Of a stretch of DNA of 40,269 nucleotides, positions 8,085 to 16,200 are shown piece by piece. The stretch's first letter is position 1, and every line of letters starts with the position of its first letter. The notes under the pieces were generated by a model that was not told where the DNA came from, searched no databases, and saw only the letters and a program-made list of their open reading frames with translations. The DNA is from an uncultured Lachnospiraceae bacterium (GTDB lineage: Bacteria; Bacillota; Clostridia; Lachnospirales; Lachnospiraceae), in NCBI GenBank assembly GCA_949743325.1, contig CATJTQ010000057.1, positions 1 to 40,269 of the forward strand. The letters are read 5' to 3'. The translations under genes were made by a program, and so were the position numbers.

Positions 8085-8303
8085 ATGAAAGATGAAAATG
8101 CAATAATTCAGAATTTGAAAGATGCAGGCTGCGATAGCAGTACAATTACAGCTATTATGCAAGATTTTAGAGATAATAAAATTGCCGAAGGGTTAAAACT
8201 TTTGGAAACCCATAGATGTTTATTATTAGAAGATATTCATAGAGAACAAAAACAGATTGATTGTATTGATTATCTTGTTTATAATATAAAAAAATATAAA
8301 TAA
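8085..8303 (+). CDS. Small conserved protein of unknown function (72 aa)
   Basis: Starts at the ATG at 8085, preceded by AAAAAGGAG. The protein reads as two or three amphipathic helices: ENAIIQNLKDAGCDSSTITAIMQDF, then KIAEGLKLLETHRCLLLEDI, then QKQIDCIDYLVYNIKK. Short proteins of this pattern ('DAGC', 'LL..HR..LL..IH..Q..IDCLDYLVY.I') seem familiar from Clostridia, but no function is known to me. It has no DNA-binding signature that I trust, no signal peptide and no membrane segment. A long hairpin element follows the stop by 6 bases. Confidence 0.65.
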   Translation: MKDENAIIQNLKDAGCDSSTITAIMQDFRDNKIAEGLKLLETHRCLLLEDIHREQKQIDCIDYLVYNIKKYK

Positions 8304-8308
8304 AAGTA

Positions 8309-8396
8309 TGTCGGAAAAGATGCTGTTTGCTGAATATATTGTTTGGAATATATGATTTATTAACAATATAATTTTAGCAAATAGCACTTTCCGACA
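8309..8396. repeat. 88-bp hairpin element, copy 1 (TGTCGGAAA...TTTCCGACA)
   Basis: An imperfect inverted repeat with arms of about 36 bases: the left arm begins TGTCGGAAAAGATGCTGTTT and the right arm is its near complement ending GCACTTTCCGACA. It lies between two convergent genes. A second element of the same length and termini occurs at 30808-30895. It may act as a bidirectional terminator, but it is much longer than usual and looks like a dispersed intergenic repeat. Confidence 0.65.
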
Positions 8397-8489
8397 ACTA
8401 TATTACTGCTTTAAATATATGGTGCCGATTATATGGCATAAATATTCAATAAGCTACATAAAGATGATGTTATTTTATTTTCTGATAAA

Positions 8490-10406
8490 TTATTCTATAT
8501 ATTTTCTTTGCATATCATGATGTAATTTTCGCTGTTCAACAGTATCAAATATTATAGAAAAATCATAGTCTTCAGGATATAGCTCTGAAGCAGGCACTTG
8601 CAGACGTACTCTTTTATGATTGATATATATTTTTTTGTCAGGCAATTGTACTCTTAATACACCTTTGGCGTTGATCTTTTCACATACAATACCTGTTTTT
8701 TTATCAGGTAAGACCATAACACTGTCGCCGATTTGAAATTTTTCCGAAAGATTTGAAGATTTGTGTTCTTTGGCTTTTTTAATCTTGGTGTGCATGGGAT
8801 TGTATTGTTTCAAATGTGCTTGGGATTGAAGAACAGGTGCTTCCTTCTTTTTATCGTTTACAGATAAAATAAATTTTTCAGCTTCTTGTTCACCATACGC
8901 TGCTGCAATTGCATTTTTCAGCATACTGAATGACATCCCCAGTTTCTGCGCTATATAAAAGGCGCAGCTTTCACCGGCTTCTCCGATTATAAGGCGATAT
9001 GTTGGTTTTAGGGTTTCCCTGTTAAATTCCATTCTTGCATTAATAACGTTTTTTGATTTTTTTGCATAATCTTTCACTTCAGGATAGTGTGTTGTCAGCA
9101 AGAACAGGCAACCGCTTTTTTCTAATTCTTTAATAATGGATATTGCAATGCCCATTCCTTCTGTCGGGTCAGTTCCTGATCCAAGTTCATCCATTACAAC
9201 CAGACTGTCTTTATCTATTTTTTCAGTAATCTCAAGTACATTTTTAATATGTGAAGAAAATGTAGATAAATTTTCAGTAATATTTTGTCCGTCTCCAATA
9301 TCGCATAGATAAGAACTGTTCATGCATATATCAGCTTCCTGTGCTGTAACATGCAGACCGCATTGTGCCATAACACAGTTTAGAGCCGCAGTTTTTATTG
9401 CCACTGTCTTTCCGCCGGTATTTGGTCCTGTAATTATAATTCCGTTAATTCCATTTCCAATGTTAAGCTGAAGCGGTATACATTGCTCTTTATCCATAAG
9501 CGGGTGTCTGGCATTTTTTAATGATATAATTCGTTTTGTATTGATGTTTGGTTCAATAGCTCCCATATCAATACTTAGCTTCCCTTTTGAAAAAATGTAG
9601 TCTAATTTTTCAATTAACTGCATGTTCTCGCATATTGACTGTGCGCTTTCTGCCACCATGGATGTCAGTGTATATAGAATCTGATAGACTTCATTTTCTT
9701 CATCAATATGAGCAGAAAAAAGTTCTTCTTGTAATTTTGCTACAGAAATAGGTTCTATAAACAAAGTGCTGCCAGTGGAAGATTTGTCGATAACGCTTCC
9801 TTGGATTTGTCGTTGATATTCTTTTTTTACTGGAATACATAATCTGCCGTTGCGGCTTGTATAATAACTGTCTGCCATATAGTTGCGGTTAGCTCTCATA
9901 ATCTGCTCTGCCTTGATTTTTATTTTTTCTTCCAAATTGTTTATATCAGTGCGAATACGAAGCAGATTTTTTGTTGCATAATCATCAACTTTTTCTCCGC
10001 GTATTTGTCTTGAAATCTCTTCACGCAATTCATTATGTGAGTGCAGATTTTCTTCATAATATGCAAGATGATTTTCGTGCTGTTTTCCACGGTTTAAATA
10101 ATCTTTTAGGCGCTGTATGGTTACCAGTGTTTTTTCTATTCGCTCCAACTGATATGGTGTAAGACAGCCTTCTTTTTGTGCAATAGTAATTATCTCTGAT
10201 GCTTCATCAATAGATGAGAGAGGGGGTGTACCGCATTTTTCTATTAGTTCTTTTGAGTCTGATGTATCACGCAATTCTTTTCTTAATTTAGTTTCGTCCA
10301 AAATATAACTTGTATTTCTGATTTTTTCTCTGCAGTTATCTGTTATTGCAAACGATAACCATTTCTCTTTGACTTTATTAAATTCTAACATTTTATTGCT
10401 ATCCAT
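8490..10406 (-). CDS. MutS2-like ATPase with KOW domain, lacking Smr
   Basis: A 638-residue MutS2-type protein, against about 780-790 for MutS2 with a C-terminal Smr nuclease. Order: N-terminal helical/lever region (1-300) with a long coiled-coil clamp (about 110-180), ATPase with Walker A GPNTGGKT (327-334), signature-like ENLSTFSSH (378-386), Walker B LVVMDELGSGTDP (402-414) and switch TTHYPEVK (438-445), a lysine-rich linker, then a KOW-like domain (about 559-602, GDSVMVLPDKKTGIV). It then ends; no Smr motifs (LDLHG, HGxG) appear. Full-length MutS2 senses collided ribosomes in Bacillus subtilis; the ATPase and KOW parts needed to split ribosomes are kept here. Start: ATG after CGGAGGTT. 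The long leader upstream looks like an attenuator. Older annotations would call it a mismatch-repair protein. Confidence 0.85.
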   Translation of the reverse strand: MDSNKMLEFNKVKEKWLSFAITDNCREKIRNTSYILDETKLRKELRDTSDSKELIEKCGTPPLSSIDEASEIITIAQKEGCLTPYQLERIEKTLVTIQRLKDYLNRGKQHENHLAYYEENLHSHNELREEISRQIRGEKVDDYATKNLLRIRTDINNLEEKIKIKAEQIMRANRNYMADSYYTSRNGRLCIPVKKEYQRQIQGSVIDKSSTGSTLFIEPISVAKLQEELFSAHIDEENEVYQILYTLTSMVAESAQSICENMQLIEKLDYIFSKGKLSIDMGAIEPNINTKRIISLKNARHPLMDKEQCIPLQLNIGNGINGIIITGPNTGGKTVAIKTAALNCVMAQCGLHVTAQEADICMNSSYLCDIGDGQNITENLSTFSSHIKNVLEITEKIDKDSLVVMDELGSGTDPTEGMGIAISIIKELEKSGCLFLLTTHYPEVKDYAKKSKNVINARMEFNRETLKPTYRLIIGEAGESCAFYIAQKLGMSFSMLKNAIAAAYGEQEAEKFILSVNDKKKEAPVLQSQAHLKQYNPMHTKIKKAKEHKSSNLSEKFQIGDSVMVLPDKKTGIVCEKINAKGVLRVQLPDKKIYINHKRVRLQVPASELYPEDYDFSIIFDTVEQRKLHHDMQRKYIE

Positions 10407-10498
10407 AATAACCTCCGTTTTGTTTCTTTAGATTAGTATTGCCTGGATAGCCTATCTGAAGTTCTTGTAAGAATCTGATACCGATTTGTACTATTAGA

Positions 10499-10531
10499 TG
10501 ATAAAAAAGGGCATGACTGCAAAGCCATGCC
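10499..10531 (-). terminator. Terminator in the MutS2-like gene leader
   Basis: On the minus strand: GGCATG stem (10526-10531 with 10510-10515), a 10-base loop, then C and T residues ending in TTTTTT. It lies 93 bases before the MutS2-like start codon and downstream of a strong promoter and short ORF, so it would end transcription ahead of the gene unless it is bypassed. Confidence 0.7.
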
Positions 10532-10590
10532 ACTTACCAGAAGATTCTGGAGTACATAATATCTTATATTAAGCAGTGTAAAGGGAAAAT

Positions 10591-10658
10591 TTGTCCGGGT
10601 CTGTGCCTTGGACAAAAAGGCAGATTCCTAGCAGGAATGTCAGAAAACTACCAAGGCA
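10591..10658 (-). promoter_or_regulatory. Mutually exclusive stems in the MutS2-like leader
   Basis: Stem S1 pairs TGCCTTGG (minus strand, 10658-10651) with CCAAGGCA (10611-10604) and encloses a perfect small hairpin ATTCCT/AGGAAT (10638-10624). Stem S2 pairs TTGTCC (10615-10610) with GGACAA (10596-10591). S1 and S2 share bases 10610-10611, and S2's loop contains the rest of S1's arm, so both cannot form together. This is the usual layout of an attenuator switch. No computed folding energy is available. Confidence 0.5.
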
Positions 10659-10662
10659 ATAT

Positions 10663-10698
10663 TTAATTAGCCATTTTCTCCATCACTACAATTAACAT
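10663..10698 (-). CDS. 11-codon leader peptide ORF (MLIVVMEKMAN)
   Basis: An ATG at 10698 preceded by AAAGGAGG at ideal spacing, read for 11 codons to TAA at 10663-10665. It lies about 20 bases after the predicted transcription start and immediately upstream of the alternative stems. The first residues, MLIVVM, resemble drug-dependent stalling peptides I know (MsrD leader MYLIFM; IFVI in the ErmC leader; IAVV in the ErmA leader). It is interpreted as a regulatory leader peptide, not a functional protein. Confidence 0.5.
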   Translation of the reverse strand: MLIVVMEKMAN

Positions 10699-10724
10699 AA
10701 AATATCCTCCTTTTGATAAGCCAC

Positions 10725-10754
10725 ATTATACATTGGAGGGTATTAGGTTGTCAA
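10725..10754 (-). promoter_or_regulatory. Near-consensus promoter for the MutS2-like leader
   Basis: On the minus strand TTGACA (10754-10749) and TATAAT (10730-10725) are both perfect hexamers, 18 bases apart. The expected start is near 10718, giving a short untranslated lead into the 11-codon ORF. The remaining plus-strand DNA from 10755 to the response regulator start is AT-rich and I found no convincing plus-strand promoter there. Confidence 0.8.
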
Positions 10755-10922
10755 GAAGAATGTATATATTTGTTTTTTATTTCTATAAATAGTGTGTGCT
10801 TATTGAAAATATTTTAGTATATAATAGTTTTATTATGTAATTTTACATGTTATAATAAGCAAGAGATAAATTAATTGATAAAAAATAGCGGATAGATAAA
10901 CAATTTGGAGGATGTGAAAAAA

Positions 10923-11648
10923 TTGTACTTTATAGCGGTTTGTGATGATGAAGAGATGGAGCTTGATCAAATTGAGGAATTTATGGCAGGATATGGAGCG
11001 GCGAAGAAATTGACAGAATATGAAATAGAGCGTTTTGCAAGTGCTGAATTACTTCTTAAAAGAGTTAGGGAGGAACAATATATGCCAGATATTTTGTTAT
11101 TGGATATTTTTATGTCTGGTAAATCAGGTATGGAAGCCGCTGAAGAGTTGAGATGTTTTGGATGCAGTATGCCGATAGTATTTCTTACTACCTCAACAGA
11201 GTATGCGCTTAGAGCATATGGGGTTGACGCAATACAATATCTTGTAAAACCCTTAAATAAGGAACGTTTTTTTCACGCGATGGATTCAGCAATCAGTCAG
11301 ATAAGAAAAAAAAGCGATAACAGGATTGTAATAAAAGTTTCGGGAGGAATCAGACAGATTAAACCTGACGAAATATTGTACTGTGAAGCACAGAAAAATT
11401 ATCAGCGGCTGAATTTGACTTATGAAGATTGCAGAGTACGAATAACTGCGGGAAGATTGTGGGAGATTTTGGAGCGTTTTCCTCAGTTTGGAAGGTGTGG
11501 ACGTTCATATATTCTGAACATGAATCATATTGTTTCAGTTGAGAGAGAAAAGATTGTTATGGATGATGGAAGTACAATATATTTGCCGCAAAATAAGGCT
11601 GCAGAATTTAAAAAATATTACTTTTCATATTATTTTGATTCTGAATAG
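10923..11648 (+). CDS. LytTR response regulator (AgrA/ComE type)
   Basis: A cytoplasmic response regulator of about 241 residues. The receiver has acidic residues D8/D9, phospho-acceptor D61 in LLLDIFMSG, the FLTTST switch threonine and the YLVKPL lysine. The LytTR DNA-binding domain follows from about residue 135 (ILYCEAQKNYQRLNLT, GRCGRSYILNMNHIVSVEREKIVMDDG, then YLPQNK). I prefer the TTG start at 10923: it lies 11 bases after GGAGG (10907-10911) and gives MYFIAVCDDEE, matching AgrA-type N-termini; GTG at 10914 is too close to that site. A GHKL kinase 228 bases downstream is the likely partner, and the NRPS that follows is the likely target. Confidence 0.85.
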   Translation: MYFIAVCDDEEMELDQIEEFMAGYGAAKKLTEYEIERFASAELLLKRVREEQYMPDILLLDIFMSGKSGMEAAEELRCFGCSMPIVFLTTSTEYALRAYGVDAIQYLVKPLNKERFFHAMDSAISQIRKKSDNRIVIKVSGGIRQIKPDEILYCEAQKNYQRLNLTYEDCRVRITAGRLWEILERFPQFGRCGRSYILNMNHIVSVEREKIVMDDGSTIYLPQNKAAEFKKYYFSYYFDSE

Positions 11649-11770
11649 TATCAGAATAATATGGAAAGTTTTTATTTATTTGTAACTTATAATATATATT
11701 TTAATTAATTATACAAATCTGAAATAGATATAAATATTTAGTATTTATATTTTCTTTTTATATGGGTAAA

Positions 11771-11801
11771 TTATCCCTTATAAATCATTAAATATCCCAT
11801 A
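11771..11801 (+). promoter_or_regulatory. Possible LytTR operator (direct repeats, 21-base period)
   Basis: TATCCC occurs at 11772-11777 and again at 11793-11798, exactly 21 bases apart, upstream of the kinase/NRPS genes. An inverted TATGGG/CCCATA pair (11761-11766 and 11796-11801) overlaps it. LytTR regulators typically bind two direct repeats about two helical turns apart. The repeat core does not match the Agr consensus and is short. Confidence 0.3.
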
Positions 11802-11876
11802 ATATAGAATTCTTGTTTTGAAAATGATATATTGATTCTAAAATATTAAAAATTATGCAGAGGAGGAATTTAAATT

Positions 11877-13184
11877 ATGCTAGGCGGTTCTTTTCTGATT
11901 GCATTTTTTCGCAATTCAATTAGTGCTGGTTTAATATTATCTTTTTTTCTAATGTTGGACCGTCCAAGATTTTCTATGAAAAAAACTATTTATTGTTATG
12001 TGATTTTTGGCATTTCACTGATAACGGTATATAGTATTTGGTTTCAATTGGCAAATCAAAGTTTTGTGCATTATGCTGCGTTTTCAATATTGCCGGTTAT
12101 TGGTGTTTTCTGCAGTCTGATGAGCGGAGAGGTATTATATTTATCTATGTATAAAATGGCATTGGCGTTTTATCTGTTTTCCGTTTGTACTTTTTGCGGC
12201 GTAGATGCCGCCAGATGGGGATTTGGCGGAAATTTATGGGTAGATATATTAGTTCGATTTATATGTATGGTAATTATACTTGTTTTTACATGGAAGAAGT
12301 TCAGAAAACAATTTTTAAACGGAGTTGATTTTCTTATTGATGAAATGGATCCGTTTAGTTCCGTGACGCTGTTTGTATCGGTTATGCTTGGTGCAATAAT
12401 GGCTTATTGGCCGAATCTTCAGGGATTTTCAATATTTAATATGGTAAGGGCTTTTTTAATACTTTTTATGGCAGGAGTACTTCAGTATGCCATACTTCAT
12501 CTGTATATTCATCTTGGACAAGAACATTATTATCAGACAGAGAAGGAGCTTCTTGAAGTAAATGAGCAGCTTCTTCACAGTCAGATGGATATAATGAGGG
12601 AATCTGAAAGAGAGGCGGCAAGAATCCGGCATGATGTGAGGCACCATATTATTTTAATTAGAGAATATGTACAAAAAGGAGAATTTGATAAGCTGCGTAT
12701 GTATTTGGAGCAGTACGGAGATGACATTGAAAATCAAAAAAATAAAGATATATGTTTGAATAGGGCGGTAAACAGTATTTTATCCGCATATTCAAAGAAG
12801 GCGATAAACCATAATATAGAAGTTGAAATGAATGTACGTGTTGAGGAAGGTTTGGATATACGTGATATTGATTGGGTTGCAATTCTTGCAAATGTTTTTG
12901 AAAATGCAATACATGGTTGTATTAATTCCAATGAACTTTATCAGGTAATCAAAATTCATATTGCACAAAAGGGAAATAAAGTTATTATTCAGTGCCGTAA
13001 CACAAGTAATGGCAAAGTGAAATTTCGTAAGGGGCTGCCGCAGTCAGAAAATGGCGGCGGTATAGGAGTATTAAGTATTATAAAAACCGCTTCGCGTTAT
13101 GATGGTGAGACAGATTTTGCGTTGGAAGACGGAATGTTTGTGACAAGAATACTTTTAAATATTCCGTTGAAGAATACTAGATGA
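11877..13184 (+). CDS. GHKL sensor histidine kinase (AgrC-like)
   Basis: A 435-residue membrane sensor kinase. The first 210 residues hold about six or seven hydrophobic segments with short loops, as in AgrC-type peptide receptors. A coiled linker (about 215-245) leads to the dimerisation helix with phospho-acceptor H252 in ARIRHDVRHH. The GHKL ATPase has its N box NVFENAIHG (339-347) and G box GGGIGVLSI (393-401). GAGGAGG precedes the ATG. It follows the LytTR regulator by 228 bases and precedes the NRPS by 62, so kinase, NRPS and PPTase may be one transcript. There is no AgrB protease or recognisable AgrD nearby, so the signal is unknown; it may be the NRPS product or a foreign peptide. Confidence 0.85.
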   Translation: MLGGSFLIAFFRNSISAGLILSFFLMLDRPRFSMKKTIYCYVIFGISLITVYSIWFQLANQSFVHYAAFSILPVIGVFCSLMSGEVLYLSMYKMALAFYLFSVCTFCGVDAARWGFGGNLWVDILVRFICMVIILVFTWKKFRKQFLNGVDFLIDEMDPFSSVTLFVSVMLGAIMAYWPNLQGFSIFNMVRAFLILFMAGVLQYAILHLYIHLGQEHYYQTEKELLEVNEQLLHSQMDIMRESEREAARIRHDVRHHIILIREYVQKGEFDKLRMYLEQYGDDIENQKNKDICLNRAVNSILSAYSKKAINHNIEVEMNVRVEEGLDIRDIDWVAILANVFENAIHGCINSNELYQVIKIHIAQKGNKVIIQCRNTSNGKVKFRKGLPQSENGGGIGVLSIIKTASRYDGETDFALEDGMFVTRILLNIPLKNTR

Positions 13185-13246
13185 AAGGCGCGAGCTGAAC
13201 AAATAACAGCTTTTAATTTAATATTCTGAAAAAGGGAGGCAATAAA

Positions 13247-16200
13247 ATGAATTTTTTAGAAGAATTTGAAAGCGTGTTAGAAAAATATTCAGATAACACA
13301 GCGATTGTTGATTATAATGGAAATAGAAGCACAACATACAGACAACTTGATACATTGAGCCGCAGGGTAGCGGCAAAGCTTAAAAGATCAGGAATAAAGC
13401 CAGGAAATACCGTTCTTATATCTATGGATCGAAGAATGGAATATATTGCTGCTGAAATTGGAGTTATGATGTTTGGAGCGGTCTTTGTACCTGTGCTCCC
13501 TGATTATCCAAGAGAGAGGATTGAATATATCCAAAAAGATTGTCAGGCTTCTGTGAAAATTGATACGGAGTGGATGGCTGATATTGAACAATATGAGCCC
13601 GCGGTTTTGTCAGCAGCGTCAGATAAAGACAGGGTTATGATAATTTACACTTCCGGTTCTGTGGGCGGCCCCAAAGGAATTGCACATAGTATGGATAGTT
13701 TTTCACAAGGTATAATGCGTGACAGAAAAGCATTTTACATAGATGAAAATGATATTATGGCTGCTATGGCTCCTATGTCATTTATTGCAGTTCTTCTGGA
13801 ATATTTTAGCGTTCTTACTTGCGGCGGATGTACGCATATACTTGCTGAAAATATAAGGAAAGATGTGCATCTGATAGAAGATTATTTTTTTCGCAATAAT
13901 ATTACATGCGCATTTATTAGTCCTCAGATTCTTAAGCTTTTTAAGAATAAAAGTACGTCCTTGAAAAAGGTTGCGACAGGAAGCGAGAGGATTTCTATGT
14001 TGTCGGGAGATGGGTATGAGCTGTATAATTTTTATGGTTCCAGCGAGACGGCAACTCTTGCGGCATATTATAAAATAGATGTTCCTATGGAGAATACACC
14101 GATTGGAAAACCGGCGGAAGGGCTTGAATTTTTTCTGTTGGATGATAACGGAAGAGAAGTTGCAGCCGGAGAAGAGGGAGAGCTTTGCATTAAAGGAATT
14201 CTTGCAGATGCTTATCTTAATATGGAGGAGCAGAGCTCTAAGACTTTTTACAAGCAAAATGATGGTAAAGTTTTACTGCATACAGGCGATATAGCTAGAA
14301 AACTTTCAGACGGAAGTTATGTATATAAAAACCGTAAGGATTGGATGGTAAAAATTAATGGTCAGCGTGTGGAGATTGAAGAGATTGAATTGCGTCTCTT
14401 ATCTTATTCAGGCGTAGAGAATGCAGTTGTAAAAACTTTTGATGATAATTATGGAAAAAAATATTTGTGTGCATATTATGTATCAGACGAAGAGATATCT
14501 TCAGAACAATTCACTACATATTTGAAAAGCTCTTTACCAGATTATATGCTTCCCCGCTTCTATAAGAGGTTGGAAAAGCTTCCTAAAAATATAAACAATA
14601 AGTTGGACCGTTCTGTACTGTTGCCTCCCGGCATTGAAGAGTATAAGTCAGAGTATGTCGAACCATGTAATGATACAGAGAAAGAATTATGCATTGGTTT
14701 TGAGAAAATTCTGGATTGCGGTATGGTAGGAGCGGCAGATGATTTTTTTAAATTAGGCGGGGATTCTATAAATGTATTAAAATTGTCAGAAAAACTAAAA
14801 TCACTTTATATAACTCCTGATATAATTCTAAGAGGGAGAACGCCTCGAAAAATAGCTGATCTGTTAGAGCTTGGCAAAGAAAACGGACCTTTAAAATATG
14901 ACTGGGACAGAAAATATTATTCGCTAACAGATTCTCAGATGGGTATATATTTAGAATATGTAAATGATATCAACTCTACTATGTATAATATTCCTATGTG
15001 TTGTCAGCTGCCTGTTGATATAGACATCAGACGTTTTAAGGATGCCGTATTCGAGGCAGTTGCAATGCATTTGTCTTTCGGGGTGAATATTACCGTTGAA
15101 AATGGAAGTCCTGTTATGTTTATAAATAAAGAATTTTTAAGGGCCAATGTAGAGGAATATGAGACAGATGATATTGAAGAGGTCAAAAGAACATTTGTCA
15201 AGCCATTTGTTTTGAGTGGAAAACCGCTTTATCGAACGGCGGTATATAAGTGTAAAAATAAATATTATTTTCTGTTTGATGTTCATCATTTAATTTTTGA
15301 CGGCAGCTCTATAAAAGTATTCTTGGATGATATATCAGCAATATACAAAGGAGTTAGACCTAAGGCAGAAGATATTACAATGATTGATATTTCTGTATAT
15401 GAGGAAACATTAAAAGATAAATTGCAGTATAAGGTGGCACATGAATATTTTAGAAGTAAGTTCGAAGGTGAAGAAATTGATAAATCATTAATTGAGGATT
15501 ATAAGAAAAAGACAGTTAGTTCAAAGAGCAGCAAGCTGATGATATCTCTTGGCGATGAGTTTTCATGCAGTATTGTGGAGCAGTTTGCAAGAGGAAAAGG
15601 CATTTCTGAAAATACGTTATTTCTTGGAGCCTTTTCATATGCTCTCGGGAAATACAGCGGTCAGAGTAAAAGTATATTTTGTACAGTAAATAATGGCAGG
15701 CATGGCATAAATCTTGCGCAGTCAACAGGTATGTTTGTAAGGACGCTTCCGATTTATTGCTGTTGGAACGAGGATATTTTGGTAGAAACGTATCTTCAGG
15801 AATTTCAAAATGACTTTTATGAAGTTATGGAACATGATTGCATTTCTTTTGCAGAATTGGCAATTGATTATGGAATTGCTGCTAATATATTATTTGTCTA
15901 TCAGGGAGAAATGTTAAGCGGGTTAACGCTGAATGGCAGACAGTATTCAGCACAGCCGCTTGATAAAGGAAATGTTCAGGCGGATATTTTGGTTATGGTA
16001 ATAAAGAACAGAGAGGGTTACGAGGTTTCATTGGAATATCGTACAGATTTGTATCGTGAGGAAACAGCAAAGGGACTGCTTACAATGCTGCGGCAGATAC
16101 TTAAAGGAATGTTAGTATGTAAGTCGCTTAACCAGATTGTGCTTGTCTGTGAGCTGGACAGGCAAATATTAGATTATTATAATGAGACAAGAATGCCCTA

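Noticed and set aside
10569-10682. A 37-codon minus-strand open frame encoding a hydrophobic stretch (YCLGSFLTFLLGICLFVQG), a possible autoinducer or toxin peptide
   Set aside because: It has no start codon in frame, a stop directly upstream, and overlaps the alternative stems of the leader. An open stretch of this length occurs by chance often enough.
10734-10792. Plus-strand GGAGGG followed by a TTG and 14 codons (SRRMYIFVFYFYK)
   Set aside because: Overlaps the minus-strand promoter; far too short and with no supporting context.
10407-11900. AgrB/AgrD quorum-sensing genes next to the LytTR/GHKL pair
   Set aside because: No membrane protease frame and no AgrD-like peptide with a conserved cysteine and QPxxP-like tail in any frame.
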